Origin: Branchiostoma floridae
Lineage: Eukaryota; Chordata; Leptocardii; Amphioxiformes; Branchiostomatidae
Direction of reading: 5' to 3'
Length of the DNA stretch: 64,000 nucleotides
NCBI RefSeq assembly: GCF_000003815.2
Contig: NC_049986.1
Coordinates: forward strand, 17,289,542-17,353,541
Made by a program: the position numbers and the translations under genes. The notes beneath the pieces were generated by a model that made no database searches, had not been told where the DNA came from, and was given only the letters and a program-made list of their open reading frames with translations. Shown here in pieces: positions 27,481 to 38,983 of the stretch; position 1 is the first letter of the stretch; each line of letters opens with the position of its first letter.

Positions 27481-30400
27481 CTGAAACACAAAACATTTAT
27501 ATTAGAGACCACCAGACAGATCAAGGAAATCAACCTGACTTTGACGCAGCAAAGTGAGTGGACATGAAACAAGGCTAGCTAACAGGAAGTGTCAGGATAA
27601 GCATGTGAGAAGTCTTTGAGAGACTCGAAATTATGACAATTCAGACAAACTAGCAGTGCAGCCAACAAGACATCAGTTAAAAGCTAAAGTGTACGAAAGA
27701 ATTGTAACTAATTATGATAGTAATAAAAGATCATAAGAGAAGGAAGGAAGGAAGGTCGGGAGATTTCACTGTTGTACCTTTTCCTCATCCTCATATCAAT
27801 TGAGGAAAACATTTGGAAACTCTAAGAGAAAGATTGAAATAAACAAATGTCAATTTTCTTATTAGTTGTTGTTTTTAACAGGTTAGCATGTACAATGAGT
27901 AAACGTACGTCACGTTGGTGTCCACCGGGATGACGGTGGGAGTGGCACACGTCAGGGCCCTGCCCACCTTCCCGTGGTAGGCGTCCACGGTGAGGTTAGA
28001 GGCGCGACCAGCCGTCCCACAGTCCCGGCACTCCGGAAACCCGTCCTCGTTCACCGTGTACTCCACCTGGATGTTGTTCAGCTTGAAGCTGGTACTGTCC
28101 GTCCCGATGTTTTTGGAGAATTTGATAGTTACCGTGTACCTGGAAGAAACAGTAACGCGTCAGTAATTGCTTTAAGTAATAATCTTGTATTTCGCTCCCA
28201 AGGTCAGCCCTTAACAATAGCCAATGGATAGTTGGGTTTGCTTGGCTGTACTGCCAAACAAATGAATAAACAGTGCATGCAGGTGATCCTTGCAAATTTG
28301 GCTCCATCATGAGAAAGACTTACTGTGAAACCACAAGACGTACCATTTGACAAATATATATGATTGATAATTGATAATTGATAATGATGGAATAGTTATA
28401 GACTGATAATTTCATAGGCGTTTGCCGAAAAGTTGATATCAACGCAATGTTAGAACTAGAAAGGCCGACATTTGCTTGAGAGCAAATACAGCATATTTCA
28501 GCCATACCCCTTCCCACGCAACATTGGACTGTTCCAAATCACCCCTGCGCAAAAATGGAACATCCTCTTAACAGTACATTATCCCCCAAAGTGGACTGGT
28601 ATTGTGAATTGATTCCAGGTAAAGACAGAGCTTGCTTCTATTTTTCAGAAAATGACAATAATCACACCTTCCATTCAGAAAATTTTCATCATGACTGAAA
28701 ATTGTTGAATGACTTCATGTAATGTCATTAACAATTTTCAGTACGGTAACTAGGCGTAAGTTTAAAAAAGTATAAGCTCCTTGTGATGTGGGTACATTTA
28801 TTATTGCAGTGAACTTTTTTATTCAAGTAGGGCATACGATTTAATAATTATCAAGCAGGTGCAGGTACTGTAGGAGCGTTTGTTTTCTTCAAGCTGTAAA
28901 ACTGTTAAACTGTTTTACTTTGTATGCAATCAACCATCGAGCCTATTCTTATTTTAGTTTAACAACTTCCTGCCAGACCCGGAAGATACGATTGAACCTT
29001 GTTCGAGGATTTATTTTCGTCTGTCTGGTCGGTCTGTTCATACCCTGGCGCTGAGAGTGTTTTATTGGGCTGAAACTCTGGCAGTTTAAAGTTACTTACA
29101 ATTTAAATGTTCAAAGTTTATGTCAAACAACAACAGCACTAGGAAATGTGGCCACTATAGACAGGTGGTCACTATAGAGAAAATGCAGATCTATTGACTA
29201 GGAGCCATACGTTACACATGATTTCAGTACACTGATCATTTAAATCATATAAACATTGCACAGGTAAGCCAATTGTTTAGATGTACAATTAAGTTCAAAT
29301 AATTCTGAAGAGAAATATTGATGAGAAAATAATCATTCTTGCCACTGTCTAACTTATAATTACGTATCAAAACTAAACGCAGATTTTCTAACTAACGCAC
29401 CTTTCGCCGACTTCATCAAAGGACCGCCGGCTATCAATCAAACACGGCTGTTGATTAGACTTAGAGTTTCAAACAGTCATGTGCTGTGTGCATGTTTTAC
29501 ATTGCTTGGACCTTCTTTCCTACAGCGGTGCTTCTACAAAATATTTAGACTGTAACACTGAGTCCCACATGTTTTATAGAATAGAATTTGACGCAGAACA
29601 GCGTTTTTTGCTGGGTATTTTTCTTGAAACATGTCCGTGGGAATATCAGCGAGGCGGCGACGTAGGGATATCAGACCGTCAACAAAAGTCGCACGGCGGC
29701 TAACGGCGCAGCGAAGATACTAGCGCTATAAATAAGCGCTTCAACTAAGGATGGCAACCCGTACAATATTTTTGTATACTGTTGAGCTAAGTAAAGTTTG
29801 TTGTTTATGAGGTTTTAGTTGTCTTTGAAGCTTTGACCCGAAATATTTTAAAGTCAAACTGCTGAAGAGAAGTAAGTTACTGCTACGATTATCGTAGATA
29901 TGGCCCTAAAAAACTGATAAAAGAAGCCTTCTCAATAGTCTAAAATGCAAGAGCTTCCGGGGGGGCTTCGCCCACCTGGGTCCCCCCCCACAGTGGCCCT
30001 GCCCCTGGACCCCGCCAGGGACATTCGGCGGCCCCCGGACCCCTGTCCGACGCTTTGACAAAATCCTGGCGAGAAGTCTGTACGGCCTGAGTCTTCAAGT
30101 TAACGTATTGTGTGGTCCCGCTTATAAATATTAATTAGCCTTCGCTTTCCTCTTCGCTGATTGGCTGAACCATTAATTGAATTAACTCTTCCTGCAGGCT
30201 AGACGCAGGTGCAGATGTCGGCTCTGTGGGGTGAACGTCCGAAAAGTCATGGCATGCCGCATGGAGAACGAAAGAAAACCAATTTCCCCTAAAAAAAGTG
30301 CTGTAATTAAGCCTTTTACAGTACTTTATGCCAAAAATTTTACTTGGATCATTTTACCAACTATATTATGCCTATCTATACCAAATGTTACTCATATATA

Positions 30401-33400
30401 ACATTTAACTATATATAACATATAAGTTATAAGTACTGTTGAACTCAGTAACGTTCAAGTTTGTTTTTAGTTGCCTTTGACGGTTTGACCTGAAATAGTG
30501 TTACGCTAAACTCCTGAAGAGAAGTTAAGTGACTGCTGCGATTATCATAGATATGCCCCTAAGAACTAATACAATATAAAGCCTTCTGAATAGTCTAAAA
30601 TGCGAGAGCCTTAGGCGGGCTTCGCTCCCCCTGGCGGGAACACTGCTATATACGGGATCATGAGGCCCCGCTTATGAATATTAATTAGCCTTTGGCCTCC
30701 TCTTCGCTGATTGGCTAGGTCTTTGATTCAATTAACTCTCAGGCTGACGCGCACAGGTGTGGCTCTGTGCGGGGTCACAGAAGGTCACGTCAGGAGGCCA
30801 AAAGAAAACAAATTTCCCCTCAGAAAAGTGCCAAAATTAATCATTTCAAAGTTGTTTATGTCAATAACTTGAATCTTGTTACCAAGTATCTAATGCCTAT
30901 CTATACCAAATTTCAGGTCATTTAATTGTAATACCAGGGTACAGGAGCCAAAAGTGTCCTTTTTTGGTCAAAAATTGGCCAAAAATCGCAAAAATAAGCA
31001 TTTTGTTGCACTGTACACCAAAAGTGTTATTGAATTTATATGAAGGGATTATCAAGGCACATCTGTGTCAAATTTCAGCTCATTCGGTTGCAATACCAAG
31101 GTACAGGAGCCAAAATTGTCCTTTTTTGGTCAAAAATTGGTCAAAAAATCGCAAAAATAAGCATTTTGTTGTACTGTACACCAAAAGTGTTATTGAATTT
31201 ATATGGGGGCATTATCAAGGCACATCCCTGTCAAATTTCAGCTCATTTGGTTGTAATACCAGGGTACAGGGGCCAAAATATACAGTTTTGGTCTAAAATT
31301 GACCAAAAAATCTCAATAAAATCATTTTAGAGGCAGATATGAAAAAAACTGAGAAAAAACCATCAAGGTATTGGCCCATTCTACCCCTGTGCCAAATTTC
31401 AGGTCATTCGGTCCAGGAACGGCGGAGATGAATCACTTTGAAGATTTGACAGGAGAAAGAAAGAAGAACTAGAGTTCCACGAACACATACCTTTGCCAAA
31501 TAAACCAGGTTTGTTATGTAGAATGATGTCTGCAGACAAATGCGTTACTCATTTCATTTTCTTTATAATTATATGCTTGGAGTTGGTTTATAAAATTTCG
31601 GCATTCATTATGCAAATTAGATCCCAAGTTACAATTAATTGATATCAAATTGTATCAAGCATTTCTTAAGCTATCAGCATACCAAAAATTATGATGATCC
31701 TTTGATCCATTCTCTTTCAAAGTCTTTAAATACACCTCTTACTCTCTTCCCTCTTTCTCAGTTACATATGTGACAACTTTGATGAAAGTACTATAATGGA
31801 ATGCAGTGGATTTATTAACTTTTCCTAATCAATTATGCAAATTACCTGTTTTTTTGCATAATAAGTATCACATTATATAAGTCTTCACTTGGGCTATCTA
31901 CATGCCAAAAAACATGACGATCCGTCAACACGTTCATATTTTCTCATTAATTATGCAAATGAGATCATCATTTGCATGATAAATATGTATTAACATTTCT
32001 CTCTTTCTCAGCTACATATGTGACAAGTTTTAAAGTCCTATCATGGAATGTAGTGAATTCATAAAATATCCTCATTAATTATGCAAATTAGCTGTTGATT
32101 TGCATAATTGGTATCTCATTATGTAGGTCTTCACTTACGCTACCTACATACCAAAAAACATGATGATCCGTCAACATGTTCATATTTTCTCATTAATTAT
32201 GCAAATGAGGTCATCATTTGCATAATTGATATCTATCGACATTTCTCTCCTTCCCAGCTACATATGTGACAAGTTTGAAAGTCCTATCATGGAATGCAGT
32301 GGATTTATGAATTTTCCTCATTAATTATGCAAATTAGCTGTTGATTTGCATAATTAGTATACCATTATGTAAGTCATCACTCATTCTATCTACATACCAA
32401 AAATCATGACGATCCGTCAACACGTTGTAGAGTTATTCTCGTCCAAAGTTTGAAAGGAAACCGGCGCCTGCAGTTCCAAAAAAGCCGCTAGGGGGCCCAA
32501 ACTCACAGCACTTACTCTCTGCCTCGAGGACTATCTACCACTCAAAAATCATGACCACAGCACGTCCAGAACACGAGATATAAAAAATTGAGTTTCCGCT
32601 GCAGTACCTTAGCAAGCCGCTAGGGGGCCCATTATCGAAGTTGACCTTCGTTTTCCCGACCCCTACCCACCTACCAAATATCATCGGGATCCATCCAAGG
32701 CTTCTCGAGTTATGCTGTTAACACACAGACACACAGACTCACAAGCCCAAAACATAACCTTAGCCATTCTGGCAAAGGTAAACATTACGAATACAATATA
32801 TTTCACCATACTATGTATGGCTGAAATATAATGATGCATGTCCATTTCACTTTACGAAAGTTTCGCTAGGTGGCGCTGACACCACACGAGGGTGCAAAGG
32901 TGGCTGTCAAACTACAAGTACCTGGTGATGAATCGATGAAGGTTAAACATCCAGGTAAGATTGGCGAAAGATGGCGGATGCTTTCTGAAACGTCTTACCT
33001 CTTCCAAAATCATGTACAGTTGCATTTGATCGTACAGTACTTGTTGTTGATATATGGGGATATTATCATAACATATTGAAAACAAAATTACTGTAATAGG
33101 ATTTCTTTCAACATCGGAACAAGAGGAAGCATTAGCACATGAACCTATACATTGGCTTACTGATCAATTGATAGTTGATTGATATATTAACTTACAAGTT
33201 GTCCCATGAGAGGACGAGGCTTGCGCTGTTCCCGGTAACCCCTGCGCATGTCCCCGAGGCGCCGATGTGGGGCGGCACGGTCAGGTCCGTCTGTTCTAAC
33301 GTGCCCCGTGTCGTGTAGTACTTCACTTTGAACTGGATACTGGCTTTTACTCTCATACACACCTGGGAAAACAGGCAGTGTGCATCAGTAATGAACAAAG

Positions 33401-36400
33401 TGACCTAGGATGGGGGACACTAAGAACAGAATAACAGCTAGTATATATCTTGCAGAAAGCTAGACAAGGCCTCCTAGCCCAGCCGGTCAATACGTTTTGT
33501 TAATGAATGATCTTTATTTGCATGTTCCTGCCCATGTGGGCTAAATGCAGCAAATCCCATGATGGGATACTAATAAATGTTAATAAATACGTAGTACCCG
33601 CGCCAATCGTGCAACAGTCAACCGTACTCGTACAAACATATCACCTTTAACAAAGGTTGCAACATACACTCGTATACGTATTTTCCGCGAACAAGTCAAC
33701 ATTAACATTGGAATCTATCAAGTTGGCGTATAGGTGATCTTGTAACATATCTATGGCTATGGAAACATTTCGAAAGGCAAGAAGCTGAATACATAACAAT
33801 ACTATTAAAAATACAGATGGAATATATTTCAATAGCTTGTGCATCTTTCTCTACCCTACTCACCATGCCACTGCTGTTCGTGACCTTCCAGTCGCCGGGT
33901 ATCGGCAGGGGCATGTAGGCGGTAGTTGAGGGGCCGGGAGGCCGGGGAGTTGTGGTCAGATCCTCGGAGCAGACTCTGGGCGCGCCGAACTTGTTGTCCT
34001 TCACCTCGAACGGCTGCAGCTGAACCCCGACGAAGTTCAACGTCGCGACGGTTCCGTCCTGTAAGGTCTGCTCACTCTGACACATGTAAGACTGTCCTAC
34101 CGGCGCGCTGAACTGGTCCTTAAGGTCGTTCATCGTGATGGTCTTCTGGGAGTCGGTCTCGTTGGCGTCTGGGAAGTCGTCTTGGGTCAGGTTGTAGTTA
34201 AAGACGAGGCCGCTGAGACTGAAGACGTTCCTGACCTTGGTGAAGACCAGGGCGAGTGTGTAGGGAGCCTGGTCATCAGCGCCTACAGGCCACCTCATAC
34301 TGGGCAACAGCAATATAACGTATATGATATAAGTTAAATGTACACAGTGTCTTAATTGCTGCTGTTCTAAACATATTTTAAAAAGCTTGACTTCTGTCGA
34401 TCATATATTTATCCGTTGTATTATACTTTATCACTAGATTTTTGTTCCACTTATTATTAGAAAACCTTATTTCTGTCAACAACACTGTTTGTTAATAAAC
34501 AATTTGTCCGACAAAATTGTGTACGTGCCTAGCCACTTGCGACCATTCCAAATTGTTAATTTGATGGACAGTCACACTCACGCGGCACAATCTCAATTTT
34601 GAGGGCCTGTGTGGGGGCCTGTAGTTCTTGCCCCGATATTCTATGATAGAAATCCATTGAGCACGTTAAGAAATTTACTCACAGAAGCGACGCCTCTCCC
34701 TGTCCGTTGTCACATTCGCCGCCCACGTCAGCGGACGGGGACAGCTGGAAGTCCGCTAAGTCCTCGTCCCCATCTCTGGAGTCGTACTGGATCTTGAACT
34801 GCAGACCGAGAGAAGCCAGGATGCACATGTTTCCCGAGTCGTCAGTCACGTTGAAGTGACCTGTCAAATGTATGTACACATGAGCAAAGGAAGGAAGGAA
34901 GGAAGGAGGGAAGGAAGGAGGGAAGGGAGACAGGAACGAAAACAGGAAGAACGGAGGGAGTAAGGGAGAAAGAAAAAGAAATAAGGAGGCGGAAGAGGGA
35001 AGAAATTAACGTTTGAAGTGAGGAAAGAAGGCATGATGGAAGAAATGAAGATATGAAGGAAGGAAGGATGGGTGGAAAGAAGGAAGAAATGAATGTATTC
35101 AGATGGGAATGAAGGAAAAAGGAAGGGATAGAAAGTGGGGGATGGAAAGGACTGAATACAAGTCCGAAATCCTGCTAAATACGCAGATGATGTTTCGTAT
35201 GTAGACCCTCCCAGATGAACAAATGAATGAAAAAAATTACTATAGCGAAATTGAATATCAAGCATACAAGTATATCTTTTGCGTTCATTCAGAAGTACCT
35301 TACCGACTGTGGGCGGTGGAAGCGGCGGGGCAGGCCGGGTGGTGGGGGGAGGTGTGGTGCCCGCGATGTCCTCCGGGCAGACTTTCGGCTCCCCGAACTC
35401 ATCTCCCTTCACTTCGAACGGCTGGAGCTGAACCCCCACAAAGTTGATGGTGGCGACGTTTCCCACCTGTATGGTCTGCTCGGTGCGGCACTGGTAGGAC
35501 TGACCTAGCGTATATACATATGGCAAGAAATTGGACATATTTGAACGCAACGCACTTCTAAACCCAACAGAAAACGTAACATAGAATGATATTGCACCCA
35601 AGGGAATTGGCCGATTTTTGAAACATTATTAGCTCTAATAGCAGGTGGTGTGTGTCTCATTAAGAAGTGATCATCAATGGACCAGAGTCATTAAGGGTTA
35701 GTGCTGTTGTTTTAAACATAACATAACACTGAATTCCCAAGGAAGACATGAAATGAACCCCTGGTGCAGGTCTTTTGGGGAGCGAACTGTAGATTGTTAG
35801 ATAACTGCAGATAGAACTATCTAAATTGATATCCTGTAGTTTTGTAAGGTTTTCTCAGACTGTTAGGGTTGGAAATGCCAATTATTCTGCAGTGTCCAAT
35901 ATCTTGCCACTACTGACAAATATCTCAGTGAAGCTGGAGGGCTGCATGAGCAACCTCCATGGAGGACCTCTGTGGAGCTCCTCCATGGAGGTTGCTCGTG
36001 CAGCCCCTTCTCTACTGACCTAGCGGCGCGCTAAACGTGTCCTGGATGTCGTGCTTCTCAATGGTCTTTATCGCGTTGGTCTCGTTAGCGTTGGGGAAGT
36101 CGTCCTCGGTCAGGTTGTAGTTGAGCACGATGTCGTTAAGGTGGAATTCCGAGGCTTGGGAGTCCTTCTTGAAGGACAGGGTGAACTGGTAGTTGGGTCC
36201 TTCATCGCTCAGCGGCCATTGGAGGCTGGGAAAGAGAGTAGTTCATCTGATATAAGTGCAACGACATCAACCGCACAAACGATTAAGATAACAGTGTAAT
36301 TTCTGTTCAAATCCAACAGGAGGGATTCAATAAACATGTAAGGAATTGAAGAATTAAGTAAGATATTATATAATATTTCCCTTTTCACGTCCGTACTACC

Positions 36401-38184
36401 TACAAAACTACCTCTGAGACTTGAGAACAAAGAAAAAGGCATTACTTATTGGATATAAATGGGCTTCAGGTGACTATGATATACTGCAATAACTTGGCAA
36501 ATAACTTATTATTATATAAAATAAGTCATGAAGACTCTTGCAGAAGACACAGATTCTTGAACGTTGAGAGGTGTTAGTTGGCTAGGATAACTTAGCAGGT
36601 AACTCACAGAATGGCTGCCTCTCCCTGACCGTTATCACAGTTGCCGCTGTCGTCTGCGTACGGAGAGAGCTGGAAGTCAGCCATGAGATCGTCGCCATCT
36701 TTGGACGTGTACTGGATCTTAAACTGCACACCCATGTGTACCAGGATGCACCGGATACCGGTGGAGGAGTCGCTGACGTTGAAACGTCCTACAGAAATGT
36801 TATGAATGAAAGAAAGGATCGATTGATTGACAAATATTCCAATCCATTTCTGTCAATTGAATTGTGGAAAAAAAAAGTAAAATGCTAGCCTCTACCAGGC
36901 TCCGTGGATCGGTGGTCTAATTGTAGAATTGGACAAATAGAGTCAATATTACTCTGGGGGAGTCGGCCGGCCAAGTTCGTGGTGCGTGAGGATAATGTTT
37001 CTACTTGACCGTCCGACTCCCCTTGCGTACTATTGACTCTATTTGCCCATTTTTTTACAATTAGACCACCGATGTACGGAGCCTGGTAGAGGCTAGCAAA
37101 ATGTTACTCTATTACCATGATCACATACTTCTGAAATATGGAAATCTCGTAGAGAACATAAAAACAAACAAACAAAAACATGCACGAAGTAGACGTAAGC
37201 GTAGGATATAGATAAATTGGCATTCAAAATGTGTACAAAGAGAGGTACTTTTAAGAAAATACCCCAACCTCCAAGTGACGAAATATTCCGTATACAGTAT
37301 TTGAAAAGTTTTGTCTGTGGTGAGTTGACAAATTCATTCTTTTGTAACCAAGTTCCTCGTGTTGAGCACACGTCTCTACAATACATATAAGGGTCCTTGA
37401 AATGAATTTGTTGCGAATATTCAAATTATTGCACATGTTGATATAACGTTACCACAGTGCGACGTACATAAACAACATGTACACCATACAGGATGTTTTC
37501 TACCAACACAGATGAACTTTCCTGCCAACATGTACACCTGTAGTGGTAGGTACTAAGTTTGTACCTTGACCAGCCCCATGATAAAGGGTCAATATCCGAG
37601 GGGTATGTTGACATGTCGCTATCAATACATTACATTGCACCAGAAGGCACCGTAGGTGGGGAGGGAGGGTGCTTGTGTCTCCGTCGTGATATTAAAAATA
37701 AATTGCTTTACTTGACTGTAGCTTTTATTGACTATTGTAGGACAGTATTTTTCGAGTATGCTATATGCACTAAGCAACTAAATGTAGCGAAATTTAATAT
37801 GGGTGATTTTCCACCCATTGAATAGGGATTGCTAGTCTGGTCGTCATACAGTGTTTCTTTATAACTTATAAATTTCGTTTACTATATTGCGAGTTAAGAC
37901 AGTAATGGGCTATAAAAGCAACTCTCACAGCAGTACCATCAAGAACAAAAACACCGGTTGCCGACCAACAATTACAGTTATTGTTAATAACAATGCTATT
38001 TAAGTGTCTTACCGATACTAGGAGGCGGCAGGGGAGGGGGAGGCAAGGTAGTGGTATCTGCGAGTTGTTCTGAAGCCGCCGGGTCATACCTGGGCATCAC
38101 ACCTGCTGTAGTCGTCCCAAGTACAAAGTACAGAAACAACAACGGCGAAAACAACGCCAAATGTCCTCTGGAACTTGCCATCAT
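27264..38184 (-). CDS. LAMP: LAMP-family lysosomal membrane glycoprotein with three LAMP domains (9 exons)
   Basis: Nine exons join in frame to 662 residues. Order: signal peptide and Pro/Thr stretch; LAMP-type luminal domain 1; hinge with TTPPPTTRPAPPLPPP; domain 2; hinge TTTPRPPGPSTT; domain 3; one membrane helix (VALAVCLTLFVIIAFGVTCY); short basic tail RKKRSEYQKF. The tail ends in YxxF, the Tyr-based signal that sends LAMPs to lysosomes. Domains 1 and 2 are close copies (FNVSDSS and FNVTDDS; GQGEA; NYNLT then DDFPNANET; FVGVQLQPFEVK), each with conserved Cys and many NxS/T sites, as expected for a heavily glycosylated lysosomal coat protein. Vertebrate LAMP1/2 have two such domains, LAMP3, LAMP5 and CD68 one; three is unusual. 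Domain 3 is more diverged. Confidence 0.9.
27909..28139 (-). CDS. LAMP: LAMP exon 8, domain 3 second half
   Basis: Reads YTVTIKFSKNIGTDSTSFKL, NNIQVEYTVNEDGFPECRDC and YHGKVGRALTCATPTVIPVD. Ends in phase 2 at GTGAC|GTACGT. Separated from exon 7 by a 5 kb repeat-filled intron. Confidence 0.85.
29790..30870 (+). repeat. Two direct copies of a 0.5-0.65 kb unit
   Basis: GCTGAAGAGAAGTAAGTTAC near 29862 returns as CCTGAAGAGAAGTTAAGTGA near 30512; AATATTAATTAGCCTT, CTCTTCGCTGATTGGCT and GAACAA/CAAATTTCCCCT blocks recur in the same order. The copies differ by several indels. Confidence 0.75.
30940..31290 (+). repeat. Tandem array, about 170-base unit
   Basis: GGTACAGGAGCCAAAA starts units near 30939, 31108 and (as GGTACAGGGGCCAAAA) 31263; each carries TTTTTTGGTCAAAAATTGG, AAGTGTTATTGAATTTATAT and TCAAATTTCAGCTCATT. 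Confidence 0.85.
31600..32440 (+). repeat. Tandem array, about 246-base unit, rich in ATGCAAAT
   Basis: CAGYTACATATGTGACAA occurs near 31760, 32009 and 32257. Each unit holds TTAATTATGCAAATTAG, a mirrored CATTTGCATAATTGATAT and CATGACGATCCGTCAACACG. ATGCAAA/ATTTGCAT octamers recur on both strands. Confidence 0.8.
32500..32780 (+). repeat. Dispersed repeat family R1, copy
   Basis: CCGCTAGGGGGCCC, GTTGACCTTCGTTTTCCCGA, CCTACCAAATATCAT, GAGTTATGCTG and ACACACAGACACACAGACTC in the same order as at 5400-5608. Confidence 0.7.
33196..33362 (-). CDS. LAMP: LAMP exon 7, domain 3 first half
   Basis: Reads VCMRVKASIQFKVKYYTTRG then GTCAGVTGNSASLVLSWDN, the diverged equivalent of exons 2 and 5. Phase 0 in, 2 out. 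Confidence 0.88.
33864..34299 (-). CDS. LAMP: LAMP exon 6, domain 2 remainder and hinge
   Basis: Reads MRWPVGADDQAPYTLALVFT, NYNLTQDDFPDANETDSQKT, QSYMCQSEQTLQDGTVATLN and FVGVQLQPFEVK. It corresponds to exons 3 plus 4 fused, that is, the intron present in domain 1 is missing here. Ends in phase 0. Confidence 0.92.
34683..34860 (-). CDS. LAMP: LAMP exon 5, domain 2 first half
   Basis: Reads HFNVTDDSGNMCILASLGLQ, FKIQYDSRDGDEDLADFQLS and GGECDNGQGEASL; a near copy of exon 2. Phase 1 in, 2 out. Confidence 0.92.
34875..35130 (+). repeat. Purine-rich GGAA microsatellite
   Basis: GGAAGGAAGG, GGAGGGAAGG and related runs fill an intron between LAMP exons 4 and 5. It makes a long open frame on the minus strand that is not coding. 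Confidence 0.85.
35304..35504 (-). CDS. LAMP: LAMP exon 4, domain 1 end and hinge
   Basis: Reads GQSYQCRTEQTIQVGNVATI, NFVGVQLQPFEVKGDEFGEP and KVCPEDIAGTTPPPTTR, then PAPPLPPPTV. Phase 1 in and out. Confidence 0.9.
35521..35609. mobile_element. Short relative of the 45-47 kb inverted-repeat element
   Basis: Begins TGGCAAGAAATTGGACATA and ends GCACCCAAGGGAATTGG; the same two blocks lie at the ends of the large element (45042 and 45178; inverted at 47130 and 47203). Only about 15 bases separate it from the acceptor of LAMP exon 4. Confidence 0.6.
35939..36005. other. Strong hairpin beside a LAMP donor site
   Basis: Arms GCTGCATGAGCAACCTCCAT and GGAGG pair with CCTCC and ATGGAGGTTGCTCGTGCAGC with one mismatch over about 28 bases and a loop of about a dozen bases. 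It starts about 14 bases into the intron after LAMP exon 3. Confidence 0.85.
36020..36225 (-). CDS. LAMP: LAMP exon 3, domain 1 middle
   Basis: Reads LQWPLSDEGPNYQFTLSFKK, FHLNDIVLNYNLTEDDFPNA and NETNAIKTIEKHDIQDTFSA. Ends in phase 1 at CTAG|GTCAGT; a strong hairpin begins about 14 bases into the intron. Confidence 0.9.
36608..36788 (-). CDS. LAMP: LAMP exon 2, domain 1 first half
   Basis: Reads RFNVSDSSTGIRCILVHMGV, QFKIQY and GNCDNGQGEAAI, with the two Cys of a LAMP half-domain. Phase 1 in, 2 out. Confidence 0.9.
36883..37098. mobile_element. Foldback element D
   Basis: TGCTAGCCTCTACCAGGCTC then CGTGGATCGGTGGTCTAATT at the left is mirrored by AATTAGACCACCGATGTACG and GAGCCTGGTAGAGGCTAGCA at the right; an inner pair (GACAAATAGAGTCAATA with TATTGACTCTATTTG) continues the stem. 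LAMP intron 1. Related blocks occur in element C at 24700-24890. Confidence 0.85.
37100..38012. other. LAMP intron 1 remainder
   Basis: AT-rich, with a short mirrored CAACATGTACAC / ACATGTACACC near 37475 and 37530. No coding segment seen. Confidence 0.5.
38013..38184 (-). CDS. LAMP: LAMP exon 1, signal peptide
   Basis: Two adjacent ATGs, then a hydrophobic run LFSPLLFLYFVLGTTTAG and a Pro-rich stretch TTLPPPPLPPPSI. Ends in phase 1 at ATCG|GTAAGA. Confidence 0.85.
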
Positions 38185-38983
38185 TAGCGATTGCTTCTTT
38201 GACGTGCGTTATCCAGACAGGGTAGGGTGTCCTCAGAAAAGAGACTAAGATGTAGTGACATGGAAAAGGAAAGGACGAGAGGAACGTAAGGGTCACCGGT
38301 CGACTTGAGCTGTGACAGGCGCGTGACCCAAGGAGTGTGGCTTGTGACGACACGGGAGTAGTTAGCGATCTCTTCTCACGTGGCTCGACATGACGGCTTT
38401 GTTGAAACAAGACAGTTTACATTGTGACTGGCTTAGCTATAAGGAGTATGTACGGACCAAAGGTCTCCGTTCTGTCAATCATGTGAATGATGTTTGTAAT
38501 TCCGTCATCCTCGGCGGGAAATTCGTACCACAGGCAAACCTGTACAGGTGGCCACAGCTACATAAGCACCACCTGGGCAATGTGGCTGCTTTTTGGTGAT
38601 ACCTTAGATAATTCCATTGACACATCATGTCAAAAGTGACCACTTATCTATATAGACCGGATTCTCTTTGGTCTCCATAGGAGTCTCCGAAGTAGTCTTC
38701 ATGGGTAGTTTTGAATGAACTATAGATTAAAGCATTTCTTCATAAAAAGTGAGAAAACGAATAACTCGCCATCTGGAATCCCTACACAGTCTTTTTATAT
38801 TGTGCATTATTAGAACATTCTTTGTAAATATAGATCTTTAATGAATAACATGTCAACCGGCACATTCTCCAGTTACATATGCCACTCCCAGACACACTCC
38901 TTTTGTAGATTTTTCCACCTAGTGATTGCATTGTCACTGACGTATTTGGCTCTCAGGTGTTTCTCACCTCAAAAATATGCAAA
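38185..38983. promoter_or_regulatory. Shared upstream region of two divergent genes
   Basis: About 0.8 kb between the LAMP ATG (38184, minus) and the ATG of the small candidate gene (38984, plus). Must contain the LAMP promoter and could act in both directions; no specific core element is recognised. Confidence 0.35.

Larger units (their letters stand above)
28140..33195. other. Repeat-rich LAMP intron
   Basis: Five kb between LAMP exons 7 and 8. Left part (28140-29780) is unique-looking AT-rich DNA; then a two-copy direct repeat (29790-30870), a 170-base tandem array (30940-31290), a 246-base tandem array (31600-32440) and an R1 repeat copy (32500-32780). No coding segment supported. Confidence 0.65.

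Noticed and set aside
30964-31330. Overlapping plus-strand frames of about 100 codons
   Set aside because: They arise because the 170-base tandem unit happens to stay open; low-complexity, no family resemblance.
34864-35601. 245-codon minus-strand open frame
   Set aside because: Only the part 35304-35504 is LAMP coding. The rest is intron and GGAA microsatellite read as Phe/Pro/Ser-rich sequence.
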